Source: Allobrachymonas sp. (GTDB lineage: Bacteria > Pseudomonadota > Gammaproteobacteria > Burkholderiales > Burkholderiaceae_C). Taken from it: a DNA stretch of 22,243 bases. Below, in pieces: positions 15,924 through 22,243 of this stretch (the first letter of the stretch is position 1; every line of letters starts with the position of its first letter). The stretch lies in assembly GCA_012036375.1 (NCBI GenBank), contig JAAUOI010000012.1:1-22243 (forward strand). Reading direction: 5' to 3'. A model generated the notes under the pieces. That model ran no database searches. It had not been told where the DNA came from and was given only the letters and a program-made list of their open reading frames with translations. Position numbers and translations under genes: made by a program.

Positions 15924-17587
15924 TGGTGCGTTGCATGAGCATGATTCAAAATCCTGTACTGCCCGGCTTCCATGCTGACCCATCGATTTGTCGTGTAGGC
16001 GATGACTATTACATTGCCACCTCGACATTTGAATGGTGGCCTGCTGTTCGCATACATCACTCGAAAGATCTGGTGAATTGGACACATTGTGCGTATGCTG
16101 TCACGCGTCCCAGTCAATTGAACCTGCTGGGGCATCCAGACTCATCTGGTGTGTGGGCGCCCTGTCTGAGCTATGCCCAGGGTCAATTTTGGTTGATTTA
16201 TACCGATGCACGCAGTGTGTGCGGTGCCTACAAAGACGCGCACAACTATTTGATCACTGCTCCGTCCATTGAAGGGCCTTGGAGTGAGCCCATTTATATG
16301 AACAGCTCGGGCTTTGATCCCAGCTTGTTTCATGACGACGATGGTCGTACTTGGTTTGTTAATCAAGAATGGTTGCATCAACCGGGAGCGAATAACTTCA
16401 ATGGCATCTTGCTACAAGAATACGATCACTCAAAAAAGTGTTTGATCGGCAGTATCAAGAATATTTTTATGGGAACTCACTTGGGCGTCGTAGAAGGCGC
16501 TCATTTGTATCGCCGTAATGGTTGGTATTACCTGCTCACTGCGGAAGGTGGCACTTTTTATGAGCATGCGGTGACAATTGCTCGATCACGGTCAATCGAC
16601 GGACCTTATGAGGTGATGCCTGGCAATCCAATGCTGACAGCACAATTCAAGTCTGAAAATGGATTGCAGCGCACGGGCCATGCTAGCTGGGTGCAAACGG
16701 GTGCTGATGAGTGGTACATGGCGCATCTATGCGGCCGTCCTTTGGAGTGGAACGGACCTCACGCAGGGCAGGGTGATCACACCAAAGGCTATCAAAATCT
16801 ACACTGCATCTTGGGTAGAGAAACAGGCTTGCAGAAATTCGATTGGACGGCGGATGGATGGCCACGTTTGATCAGTGGAGATAACGCACCTGCTTCTCAA
16901 GTGCCTGCACCTGCCGGCATCAATGCCACACGCAAAGAACCCGAGACGGTTCGTGACGATTTTGATCAACCTGTCTTGCAGCCACATCTCAATTCATTGC
17001 GTGTTCCAATGACTTCGGATTGGATCAGTTTGCAGGAACGGCCCAGTCATTTGCGTCTGAAGGGGCGTGAATCTTTGATGAGCACCTTCGAGCAAAGCTT
17101 GGTAGCTCGGCGGATTCAGGATTTCAAATGTGAAGTTCAAACCGCCGTGGATTTTGCACCTCGAAATTTTCAGACGATGGCTGGCTTGGTCGCTTACTAC
17201 AACACATCCAATCATGCCTACTTGCATGTGACCGCCGATGTGGCAACGGGCAAACGAGTCCTGCGTCTCACGGTCAACGACTGTGCGGCACTCAAGGAGC
17301 CAGTTGAGGCAGCCCTCTTGCCTGATGGCTTGGTTCAATTGCGTGTCGTGTTTAGCCACGACACGTTTCAATTCTCTTATTCAGTATCCGGTGCTGATAC
17401 ATGGAAAGACTTTGGTCCAGCTCTTTCCAGTGCCATGCTCAGTGACGAGTATGCCACGCGCTCGCGTGATGGCTATTTTTATAGTTTTGGTTTTACGGGA
17501 GGCTTTGTGGGCATCGCCTGTCAAGACTTATCGGGTCAAAAGCTGCATGCAGATTTTGATTACTTTCATTACTCACCGCTCAAGTAA
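15923..17587 (+). CDS. GH43 beta-xylosidase with C-terminal concanavalin-like domain
   Basis: The start is placed at the ATG overlapping the xylA stop (TAATG), which suggests translational coupling; ATG 15935 or 15941 are alternatives closer to typical homologues beginning near IQNPVLPGF. The 554 residues have no signal peptide, so xylo-oligosaccharides are hydrolysed in the cytoplasm. The N-terminal five-bladed propeller shows the GH43 triad: Asp19 in FHADPSI (base), Asp132 in GFDPSLF (pKa modulator) and Glu191 in VEGAHLYR (acid). From about residue 335 to the end is the beta-sandwich found in GH43 beta-xylosidases of this size. Some members also remove arabinofuranose. The product xylose feeds the adjacent XylA and XylB. 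The frame is intact. Confidence 0.93.
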   Translation: MVRCMSMIQNPVLPGFHADPSICRVGDDYYIATSTFEWWPAVRIHHSKDLVNWTHCAYAVTRPSQLNLLGHPDSSGVWAPCLSYAQGQFWLIYTDARSVCGAYKDAHNYLITAPSIEGPWSEPIYMNSSGFDPSLFHDDDGRTWFVNQEWLHQPGANNFNGILLQEYDHSKKCLIGSIKNIFMGTHLGVVEGAHLYRRNGWYYLLTAEGGTFYEHAVTIARSRSIDGPYEVMPGNPMLTAQFKSENGLQRTGHASWVQTGADEWYMAHLCGRPLEWNGPHAGQGDHTKGYQNLHCILGRETGLQKFDWTADGWPRLISGDNAPASQVPAPAGINATRKEPETVRDDFDQPVLQPHLNSLRVPMTSDWISLQERPSHLRLKGRESLMSTFEQSLVARRIQDFKCEVQTAVDFAPRNFQTMAGLVAYYNTSNHAYLHVTADVATGKRVLRLTVNDCAALKEPVEAALLPDGLVQLRVVFSHDTFQFSYSVSGADTWKDFGPALSSAMLSDEYATRSRDGYFYSFGFTGGFVGIACQDLSGQKLHADFDYFHYSPLK

Positions 17588-17629
17588 AAACTGAGCATAT
17601 TTTTCATTCGCAATTTTTTGGAGTTCAAC

Positions 17630-18892
17630 ATGATGCAACGCAGAAATCTCTTGGTGACAACAGCCGCAATCGCTACAGCGATGTCCGCCCCCTTGGCGAT
17701 GGCGCAGCAAAAAACGCTGCTTGTCGCCTCTTTCCCCAGCTTCGATGAAGCTGTGAAAACTGCGATACCTTTATACAAAAAAGTACGCCCTGATGTCACG
17801 GTCAAGCTTTTGAGCTTGTCTTTCGGTGATCATCACAATGCACTGATTTCCTCTCTTGCAACAGGCACTAACCTTCCTGATGTGGCCGCTATTGAGTTTG
17901 GACACTTGGGTCGTCTTATCGAGTCTGGCGCATTGGAAGATTTGTCCAAGCCTCCTTACAGCGCGTTGAAGCATAAAGCTAAGCTTGTGCCTTTTACTGT
18001 ATCTCAAGCGACACGTAACGATGGAGTGTTTGCAGCGATGCCAGCGGACATTGGTCCAGGCACGATGTTTTATCGCAAAGACCTCTTGGACAAAGCCGGT
18101 GTGACTGAGGCACAGTTGACGCAGTCTTGGGAGTCATTTGTCGAAGCGGGCAAAACGATCAAGTCCAAGACAGGCATCTTTCTCTTGCCCAATGCAGGCT
18201 CAATCTTCAGCGTCTACATTCGTTCTAATATCAAGAGCGGCGATGGTATCTACTTCGACTCTAAAGATAAGCCGATTTTGACTTCTCCACGCTTTTTGAA
18301 AGCCATGGAGTTGGCCAAGGCTGTGCGCACTGCTGGCTTGGATCAAAAAATTGGTGCTTGGTCTAACGAATGGAACGAGGGTTTCAAGCGTGGCAGCTTT
18401 GCTGTTGAAATGAGTGGTGCTTGGTTGGCAGGTCATCTTAACGACTACATTGCGCCTGAGACCAAAGGCTTGTGGCGTGCCTCTAATTTACCCGGCGGCG
18501 CATTTGCCTCTTGGGGTGGTTCTTTCTATGGAATTCCAAAAAAGCTCTCGGATGACCGTAAAAAAATGGCTTGGGATTTCATCGAGTTCATGACGACCAA
18601 CAAAGAAATGCAACTGGCTGCATTCCGCGATCTGAATGCCTTCCCATCGCTGCTGGAGGCTATGAAAGACCCGTTCGTTGACCAGCCCGTCGCATTCTTG
18701 GGAAATCAGAAGGCGCGTCAAATGTGGCGTACAGTGGCAGAGAAAATTCCTTCTGTGGATGTGAATAAGCTTGATTCGGTTGCAGAAGAGATTTTGGCCG
18801 CCGAGCTTGATAAGGTTCTGGAGACGAACAAAGACATCAAAGCTGCGTTAGAAGATGCACAGAAGCTCACCGAGCGCCGCATTCGCCGTTGA
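17630..18892 (+). CDS. Sugar ABC transporter substrate-binding protein
   Basis: The protein has 420 residues from ATG 17630, with TTGGAG (17618-17623) six bases upstream. The signal peptide runs to PLAMA before QQKTLL; RRNLLVTTA at its start gives it a Tat-like look, though Sec export is usual. The mature part is a family 1 extracellular solute-binding protein: an N-terminal LLVASFPSFDEAVKTAI segment, FYRKDLLDKAGV in the middle and KKMAWDFIEFMTTNKEMQ near the end. It captures sugar in the periplasm for the two permeases that follow. Placement directly after GH43 beta-xylosidase, xylA and xylB makes xylose oligomers the likely ligand, but cello-oligomers are possible because GH1 is in the same locus. 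Two stem-loops follow the gene and may raise its expression above the permeases. Confidence 0.92.
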   Translation: MMQRRNLLVTTAAIATAMSAPLAMAQQKTLLVASFPSFDEAVKTAIPLYKKVRPDVTVKLLSLSFGDHHNALISSLATGTNLPDVAAIEFGHLGRLIESGALEDLSKPPYSALKHKAKLVPFTVSQATRNDGVFAAMPADIGPGTMFYRKDLLDKAGVTEAQLTQSWESFVEAGKTIKSKTGIFLLPNAGSIFSVYIRSNIKSGDGIYFDSKDKPILTSPRFLKAMELAKAVRTAGLDQKIGAWSNEWNEGFKRGSFAVEMSGAWLAGHLNDYIAPETKGLWRASNLPGGAFASWGGSFYGIPKKLSDDRKKMAWDFIEFMTTNKEMQLAAFRDLNAFPSLLEAMKDPFVDQPVAFLGNQKARQMWRTVAEKIPSVDVNKLDSVAEEILAAELDKVLETNKDIKAALEDAQKLTERRIRR

Positions 18893-18915
18893 TAGATAAC
18901 TGTTGATGTGGCTAA

Positions 18916-18932
18916 GGCATTGCCCTAATGCC
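18916..18932 (+). promoter_or_regulatory. Small stem-loop after the binding-protein gene
   Basis: GGCATT (18916-18921) pairs with AATGCC (18927-18932) around a 5-nt loop. An alternative outer pairing, TGTGGC (18907-18912) with GCCACA (18930-18935), is also possible. It lies 23 bases after the stop and precedes a stronger hairpin at 18952-18979. Confidence 0.4.
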
Positions 18933-18951
18933 ACAGATCGACAATAGCTAG

Positions 18952-18979
18952 CCACACCACTTCAGCCGAAGTGGCGTGG
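18952..18979 (+). promoter_or_regulatory. Strong intercistronic stem-loop between binding protein and permease
   Basis: Bases 18952-18963 pair with 18968-18979: 11 of 12 positions match (one A/C mismatch), with a tetraloop AGCC. No U-run follows, so it is better explained as an mRNA 3' stabiliser or partial terminator. In many sugar ABC operons such a hairpin keeps binding-protein mRNA abundant relative to permease mRNA. Confidence 0.6.
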
Positions 18980-19038
18980 TCAATACTGCTAGATGAATAA
19001 TCTGGTTGGGATGATTTTTTTGAGTGAAAGCTCGTGTG

Positions 19039-20070
19039 ATGAACACTACCACCGCGACACCAACTGTTGCTGCGACAAGTAAGCGCAAAAAGCAATGGAA
19101 AGCCAAGGATTGGATGCCTTATCTTTTCATCAGTCCATTTTTTATTCTTTATCTGACCTTTGGGTTTTTCCCGCTTATTTTCTCGGCGTATGTCTCATTT
19201 TTTCGGTGGGAGGGCGTTGGTGGTTTAAGTGCCATGACCTATCAGGGTTGGGGTAATTATTTGTGGGCGCTGAACTTAGAAGATCTCCAGTGGCCGGAGT
19301 TTTTTAGCTCGGGATTTTGGGAAGACATGTACACCCGTGATTTTTGGCGCTCTTTGTACAACACATTATGGATTGGTGTTGTTTCTGGTGTACCACAGCA
19401 TTTGGTGGCCATACCCCTTGCCTTCTTTATCCACTCGCGCTTCCAGCGTTTGCGCAATCCCATATTAGCGCTTTACTTTTTGCCCTTCATTACCAATACC
19501 GTTGCGATTGCGATGGTTTTCCAATCACTATTCTCACGTGATTACGGCATTATCAATGCGATCTTGACCACTTTAGGCAACTGGAGTGTTGCTGGATTTG
19601 AGCCGCTAAGTTGGTTGTTCCCGCAAGAAAATGTGGAATGGGGTCGGCCGGAGAAAACTCGATGGATCGTCTCGTTCTTAATCTGGTGGCGCTATGTGGG
19701 TTGGAATACAGTTTTGTATTTAGCAGCCATTCAAACAATTCCTAAAGATCTTTATGAGGCTGCCCGCGTAGATGGCGCCAGCACCTGGCAACAATTCCGC
19801 TACATCACCATCCCATTATTGCGACCCATGATGTTCTTTGCAGTGACCTTGACCATCATTGGTAGTTTGCAATTGTTCGAAGAGCCCTATATCTACACGG
19901 GTGCTTCTGGGGGGATTGGGCAAGTAGCCGAAACATCTGCAATGTATATGCTGAAAATTGGCATGAACGATGGCGATTTTGGAACTGCATCAGCCATTGC
20001 TTGGTTGCTGTTCGTCTTTATTGCTGGCTTGACCTATCTCAACAATAAATTTATGAAACCAAAGGATTGA
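19039..20070 (+). CDS. Sugar ABC transporter permease 1 (MalF-type)
   Basis: The protein has 343 residues from ATG 19039; GTG 19024 would add five residues. The first 25 residues are a basic, Lys-rich cytoplasmic tail. About six transmembrane segments follow, the first being YLFISPFFILYLTFGFFPLI. The cytoplasmic EAA loop that docks on the ATPase begins at Glu240 (EAARVDGASTWQQF) and is well conserved. An extra 30-residue hydrophilic stretch (near QENVEWGRPEKTRW) before the fifth segment is common in the LacF/MalF group. It forms the membrane channel with the next gene, four bases downstream. The substrate cannot be read from the permease; xylo- or gluco-oligosaccharides fit the context. Confidence 0.93.
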   Translation: MNTTTATPTVAATSKRKKQWKAKDWMPYLFISPFFILYLTFGFFPLIFSAYVSFFRWEGVGGLSAMTYQGWGNYLWALNLEDLQWPEFFSSGFWEDMYTRDFWRSLYNTLWIGVVSGVPQHLVAIPLAFFIHSRFQRLRNPILALYFLPFITNTVAIAMVFQSLFSRDYGIINAILTTLGNWSVAGFEPLSWLFPQENVEWGRPEKTRWIVSFLIWWRYVGWNTVLYLAAIQTIPKDLYEAARVDGASTWQQFRYITIPLLRPMMFFAVTLTIIGSLQLFEEPYIYTGASGGIGQVAETSAMYMLKIGMNDGDFGTASAIAWLLFVFIAGLTYLNNKFMKPKD

Positions 20071-20074
20071 TGCG

Positions 20075-20938
20075 ATGTCTAATTCCAATCGCGCAAAGAA
20101 TAAAAAAGAATGGTGGGAATTGCCTGTGGCCATCGTGGGTTATTCCGCGATCTTCATTGGCGCTTTCATCATGTTGCTGCCTTTTTGGTACATGATGGTC
20201 TATGCCACACACACCAATACCGATATTTTGTCAGTGCCGCCGCCGATTTGGTTTGGCGAGCATTTGATGGCAAACGTCAATGATTTGATCAGCAGAAAAC
20301 CCTTGTTTTGGCGATCACTTGGGCTTTCATTGTGGATTGCTGCCGCGACCACGGCGCTGAATTTGTTTTTTTGCTCTTTGGCAGGTTACGCATTTTCAAT
20401 GTATGAATTCCGCCATAAAGAAAAATTCTTCGGTGCTGTATTGGCCACCATGCTATTGCCCGGTTTTGTGGGGATGATCCCCACGATTTTGCTGATGTCG
20501 GCACTGGATTGGATGAATACAACCCGCGCTTTGATTGTGCCCGGTGCTTGCGGTGCCTTGGGTATTTTTATGATGCGTCAATACATCACGCAAGCTATTC
20601 CGCGCGAACTGGTTGAAGCTGCTCGCATGGATGGTTGCAGTGAATTCGGTATCTATTTGCGTATCGTTCTTCCACTTTTAGGGCCAGCATTAGGCACCTT
20701 AGGTTTGATCACCTTTATCGGGTCTTACAACAACTTCGCGGGTGCATTGTTGGTATTGCGCCAGGAAGAATGGCTCACACTGCCCTTGGTGCTTCGTTCC
20801 TTGCAAGGCACAACCAGTGTGACTGCGGGGGCGATCAGCGCGGGTGCCGCCATTACCGTGCTGCCTTTGTTGATCATTTTCATTATTTATTCTCGTCGCT
20901 TGATTGAAGGCCTCACAGCAGGTGCTGTCAAAGGGTAA
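20075..20938 (+). CDS. Sugar ABC transporter permease 2 (MalG-type)
   Basis: The protein has 287 residues and starts four bases after permease 1, so translation is probably coupled. Six transmembrane segments are visible, beginning IVGYSAIFIGAFIMLLPFWY and ending VLPLLIIFIIYSRR. The EAA loop begins at Glu181 (EAARMDGCSEFGIYLRI) and contacts the ATP-binding subunit. The C-terminal LIEGLTAGAVKG is the usual ending of MalG/LacG-type permeases. It pairs with permease 1 as a heterodimer in the inner membrane. The frame is intact and no odd features were seen. Confidence 0.94.
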   Translation: MSNSNRAKNKKEWWELPVAIVGYSAIFIGAFIMLLPFWYMMVYATHTNTDILSVPPPIWFGEHLMANVNDLISRKPLFWRSLGLSLWIAAATTALNLFFCSLAGYAFSMYEFRHKEKFFGAVLATMLLPGFVGMIPTILLMSALDWMNTTRALIVPGACGALGIFMMRQYITQAIPRELVEAARMDGCSEFGIYLRIVLPLLGPALGTLGLITFIGSYNNFAGALLVLRQEEWLTLPLVLRSLQGTTSVTAGAISAGAAITVLPLLIIFIIYSRRLIEGLTAGAVKG

Positions 20939-20973
20939 CGGTAGTTCGTAAAACTTGTATTGAAAGAAAAATT

Positions 20974-22056
20974 ATGTCTAGTTTGTCTCTGACCAACATA
21001 GCGAAGCAGTATCCCGGTGCTAATTCTTACACCATTGAGAATCTGAATTTGCAAATTCATGATGGTGAATTCATGGTGTTTGTGGGGCCTTCTGGCTGCG
21101 GCAAAACCACGTTGTTGCGCATGATCTCGGGTCTTGAAGATATTACCGATGGCGAGATCGCGTTCGGTGATTCAGTGGTCAATGATTTGTCTCCTGCGCA
21201 ACGCGGCTCTGCGATGGTGTTCCAAAGCTACGCGCTTTATCCGCACATGACCGTGGCTGAAAACATGGGCTTCGCTTTGAAAATGGCGGGTGCGAGTAAA
21301 GCCGAGCAACAAGCAGCCGTGAAGCAAGCGGCTGAGACGCTACAGATCACGCAACTGCTCGACCGCAAGCCCAAGGCATTGTCTGGCGGGCAACGTCAGC
21401 GTGTGGCCATTGGCCGCGCGATTGTGCGCAAGCCCAAGGTGTTCCTGTTTGATGAGCCGCTATCCAATTTGGATGCCAATCTGCGCGTTCAAATGCGGGT
21501 GGAGCTTTCTCGCTTGCATCAGGAGTTGGGCACCACCATGATCTACGTGACTCATGATCAGGTCGAGGCCATGACTTTGGGGCAGCGCATTGCTGTGTTC
21601 AATCATGGAAAAATTGAACAAGTCGGCACGCCTCTTGATCTTTACCATCGCCCCGCTAACTTGTTTGTTGCTGAGTTCATGGGTTCACCCAAAATGAATC
21701 TGCTGCCTGCCAAAACACCTGCGGATGCTCAAGCGAAGATGATTCAAATTCTCGATGCTGGAAGCTTGGCCTTGCCCGCTGGTGTGGATGCAACCAAGGT
21801 TCGCACGGTTGGCATTCGGCCTGAAGCGATCTCTATCGTTGAAAAAGATCAGGGTTTGAGCTGCCAAATTAACTTGATCGAGCAATTGGGCGACTCCACC
21901 ATCGTGTATGGCCAATTGACAGGATCTGACAAAGACATCTCGGTGCGCTTGGTTGGCTCAAGCAGCCATCTTGCGCTCGGTCAAACGATTGATTTGGGCT
22001 GCCAACCGAAGGATATGCTCCTGTTTGATGCAGAAGGCCGCGCGATTGCGGTTTGA
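20974..22056 (+). CDS. Sugar ABC transporter ATP-binding protein (MalK/UgpC/MsmX family)
   Basis: The protein has 360 residues and drives import by ATP hydrolysis. Walker A is GPSGCGKTT (residues 38-46), the signature LSGGQRQR starts at Leu136, Walker B ends at Asp160-Glu161 and the switch His is His194. After about residue 240 the C-terminal OB-fold/TOBE-type domain of MalK-class ATPases is present (VRTVGIRPEAISIV). It lies 35 bases after permease 2 and completes the transporter. Proteins of this family often serve several sugar importers, so it may energise more than one system. A stem-loop begins 7 bases after the stop. Confidence 0.94.
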   Translation: MSSLSLTNIAKQYPGANSYTIENLNLQIHDGEFMVFVGPSGCGKTTLLRMISGLEDITDGEIAFGDSVVNDLSPAQRGSAMVFQSYALYPHMTVAENMGFALKMAGASKAEQQAAVKQAAETLQITQLLDRKPKALSGGQRQRVAIGRAIVRKPKVFLFDEPLSNLDANLRVQMRVELSRLHQELGTTMIYVTHDQVEAMTLGQRIAVFNHGKIEQVGTPLDLYHRPANLFVAEFMGSPKMNLLPAKTPADAQAKMIQILDAGSLALPAGVDATKVRTVGIRPEAISIVEKDQGLSCQINLIEQLGDSTIVYGQLTGSDKDISVRLVGSSSHLALGQTIDLGCQPKDMLLFDAEGRAIAV

Positions 22057-22062
22057 TGTTGC

Positions 22063-22089
22063 GCTTGAGGCTGCTTTGCGGCCTCAAGC
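22063..22089. terminator. Stem-loop at the convergent end of the ABC operon
   Basis: GCTTGAGGC (22063-22071) pairs perfectly with GCCTCAAGC (22081-22089) around a 9-nt loop, 7 bases after the ATPase stop. It also contains the stop codon of the convergent minus-strand gene, so one hairpin can end both transcripts. The nearest T-run is 10 bases further on, so strong intrinsic termination on the plus strand is uncertain. Confidence 0.6.
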
Positions 22090-22243
22090 TCGAAGCCAGT
22101 TTTTCAAAGCCGCCAAAGTCTCCTCTGGCGCCTCGGTCATCATCTGATGCCCGCCTGAGACGTGCACCACTTTGGCACCGGGTGCTTTGTCGATCAAAGC
22201 TTGAGCGGCTTTGGGTGTGGTCATTTGATCTAAGCTGCCTACT
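22084..22243 (-). CDS. Alpha/beta hydrolase, C-terminal fragment (gene continues beyond window)
   Basis: On the minus strand, 52 residues are open from the window edge to TGA (complement of 22084-22086). The segment reads GSLDQMTTPKAAQAL, then an IDKAPGAKVV strand, VSGGHQMMTEAPEET and a final helix ALKNWLRA. This is the end of an alpha/beta hydrolase: Asp in GSLDQM is the expected acid of the triad and His in SGGHQMM the catalytic histidine. The nucleophile Ser lies outside the window. It faces the ABC operon tail to tail and uses the same hairpin, so it marks the end of the polysaccharide locus. It is probably unrelated to sugar use. Confidence 0.72.
   Translation of the reverse strand, partial: VGSLDQMTTPKAAQALIDKAPGAKVVHVSGGHQMMTEAPEETLAALKNWLRA

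Noticed and set aside
1..22243. CRISPR arrays, tRNA/rRNA genes, insertion sequences or integrase genes.
   Set aside because: No regularly spaced repeats, cloverleaf-type genes, transposase-like proteins or terminal inverted repeats were recognised.

Overview
The window is a plus-strand polysaccharide-degradation locus of about 22 kb. It is typical of a Gram-negative proteobacterium, most likely a betaproteobacterium (Burkholderiales-like). That placement is inferred from a general porin ending in Phe, LacI and ROK regulators, Sec/lipoprotein signal peptides, moderate GC and the XylA/XylB style; no rRNA or marker gene confirms it.

Layout. (1) 1-576: C-terminal part of a LacI-family regulator. 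(2) 793-5957: three consecutive GH5 endoglucanase-like genes (two lipoproteins and one with a Sec-type signal) followed by a cytoplasmic GH1 beta-glucosidase. Two near-identical LacI-type operators (677-690 and 3395-3408) lie in front of the first and third GH5 genes. (3) 5993-10353: a GH10 xylanase and three secreted proteins of one poorly characterised jelly-roll-like family, four domains in all, three of them with a regularly spaced Cys pair. (4) 10449-11648: a porin. (5) 11760-17587: a ROK-family (XylR-like) regulator, xylulokinase, xylose isomerase and a cytoplasmic GH43 beta-xylosidase. (6) 17630-22056: a complete sugar ABC importer (binding protein, two permeases, ATPase). (7) 22084-22243: the end of an alpha/beta hydrolase on the minus strand, which closes the locus.

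Working model (inference). Surface or periplasmic GH5 and GH10 enzymes cut beta-glucan, glucomannan or xylan. The jelly-roll proteins may hold the glycan at the cell envelope. The porin and ABC importer take up oligosaccharides. GH1 and GH43 release glucose and xylose inside the cell, and XylA/XylB send xylose to the pentose phosphate pathway.

The most important caution is a set of seven apparent frameshifts confined to 6.98-14.69 kb, in GH10, two jelly-roll genes, xylB and xylA. The correct reading frame resumes cleanly after every lesion, and most are single-base losses in short homopolymers. Sequencing or assembly error is the simplest explanation; recent inactivation of the xylan/xylose branch is the alternative. 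Coordinates given for these five genes span the reconstructed gene. No tRNA, rRNA, CRISPR array or insertion sequence was seen, and no gene-free stretch exceeds 300 bases.
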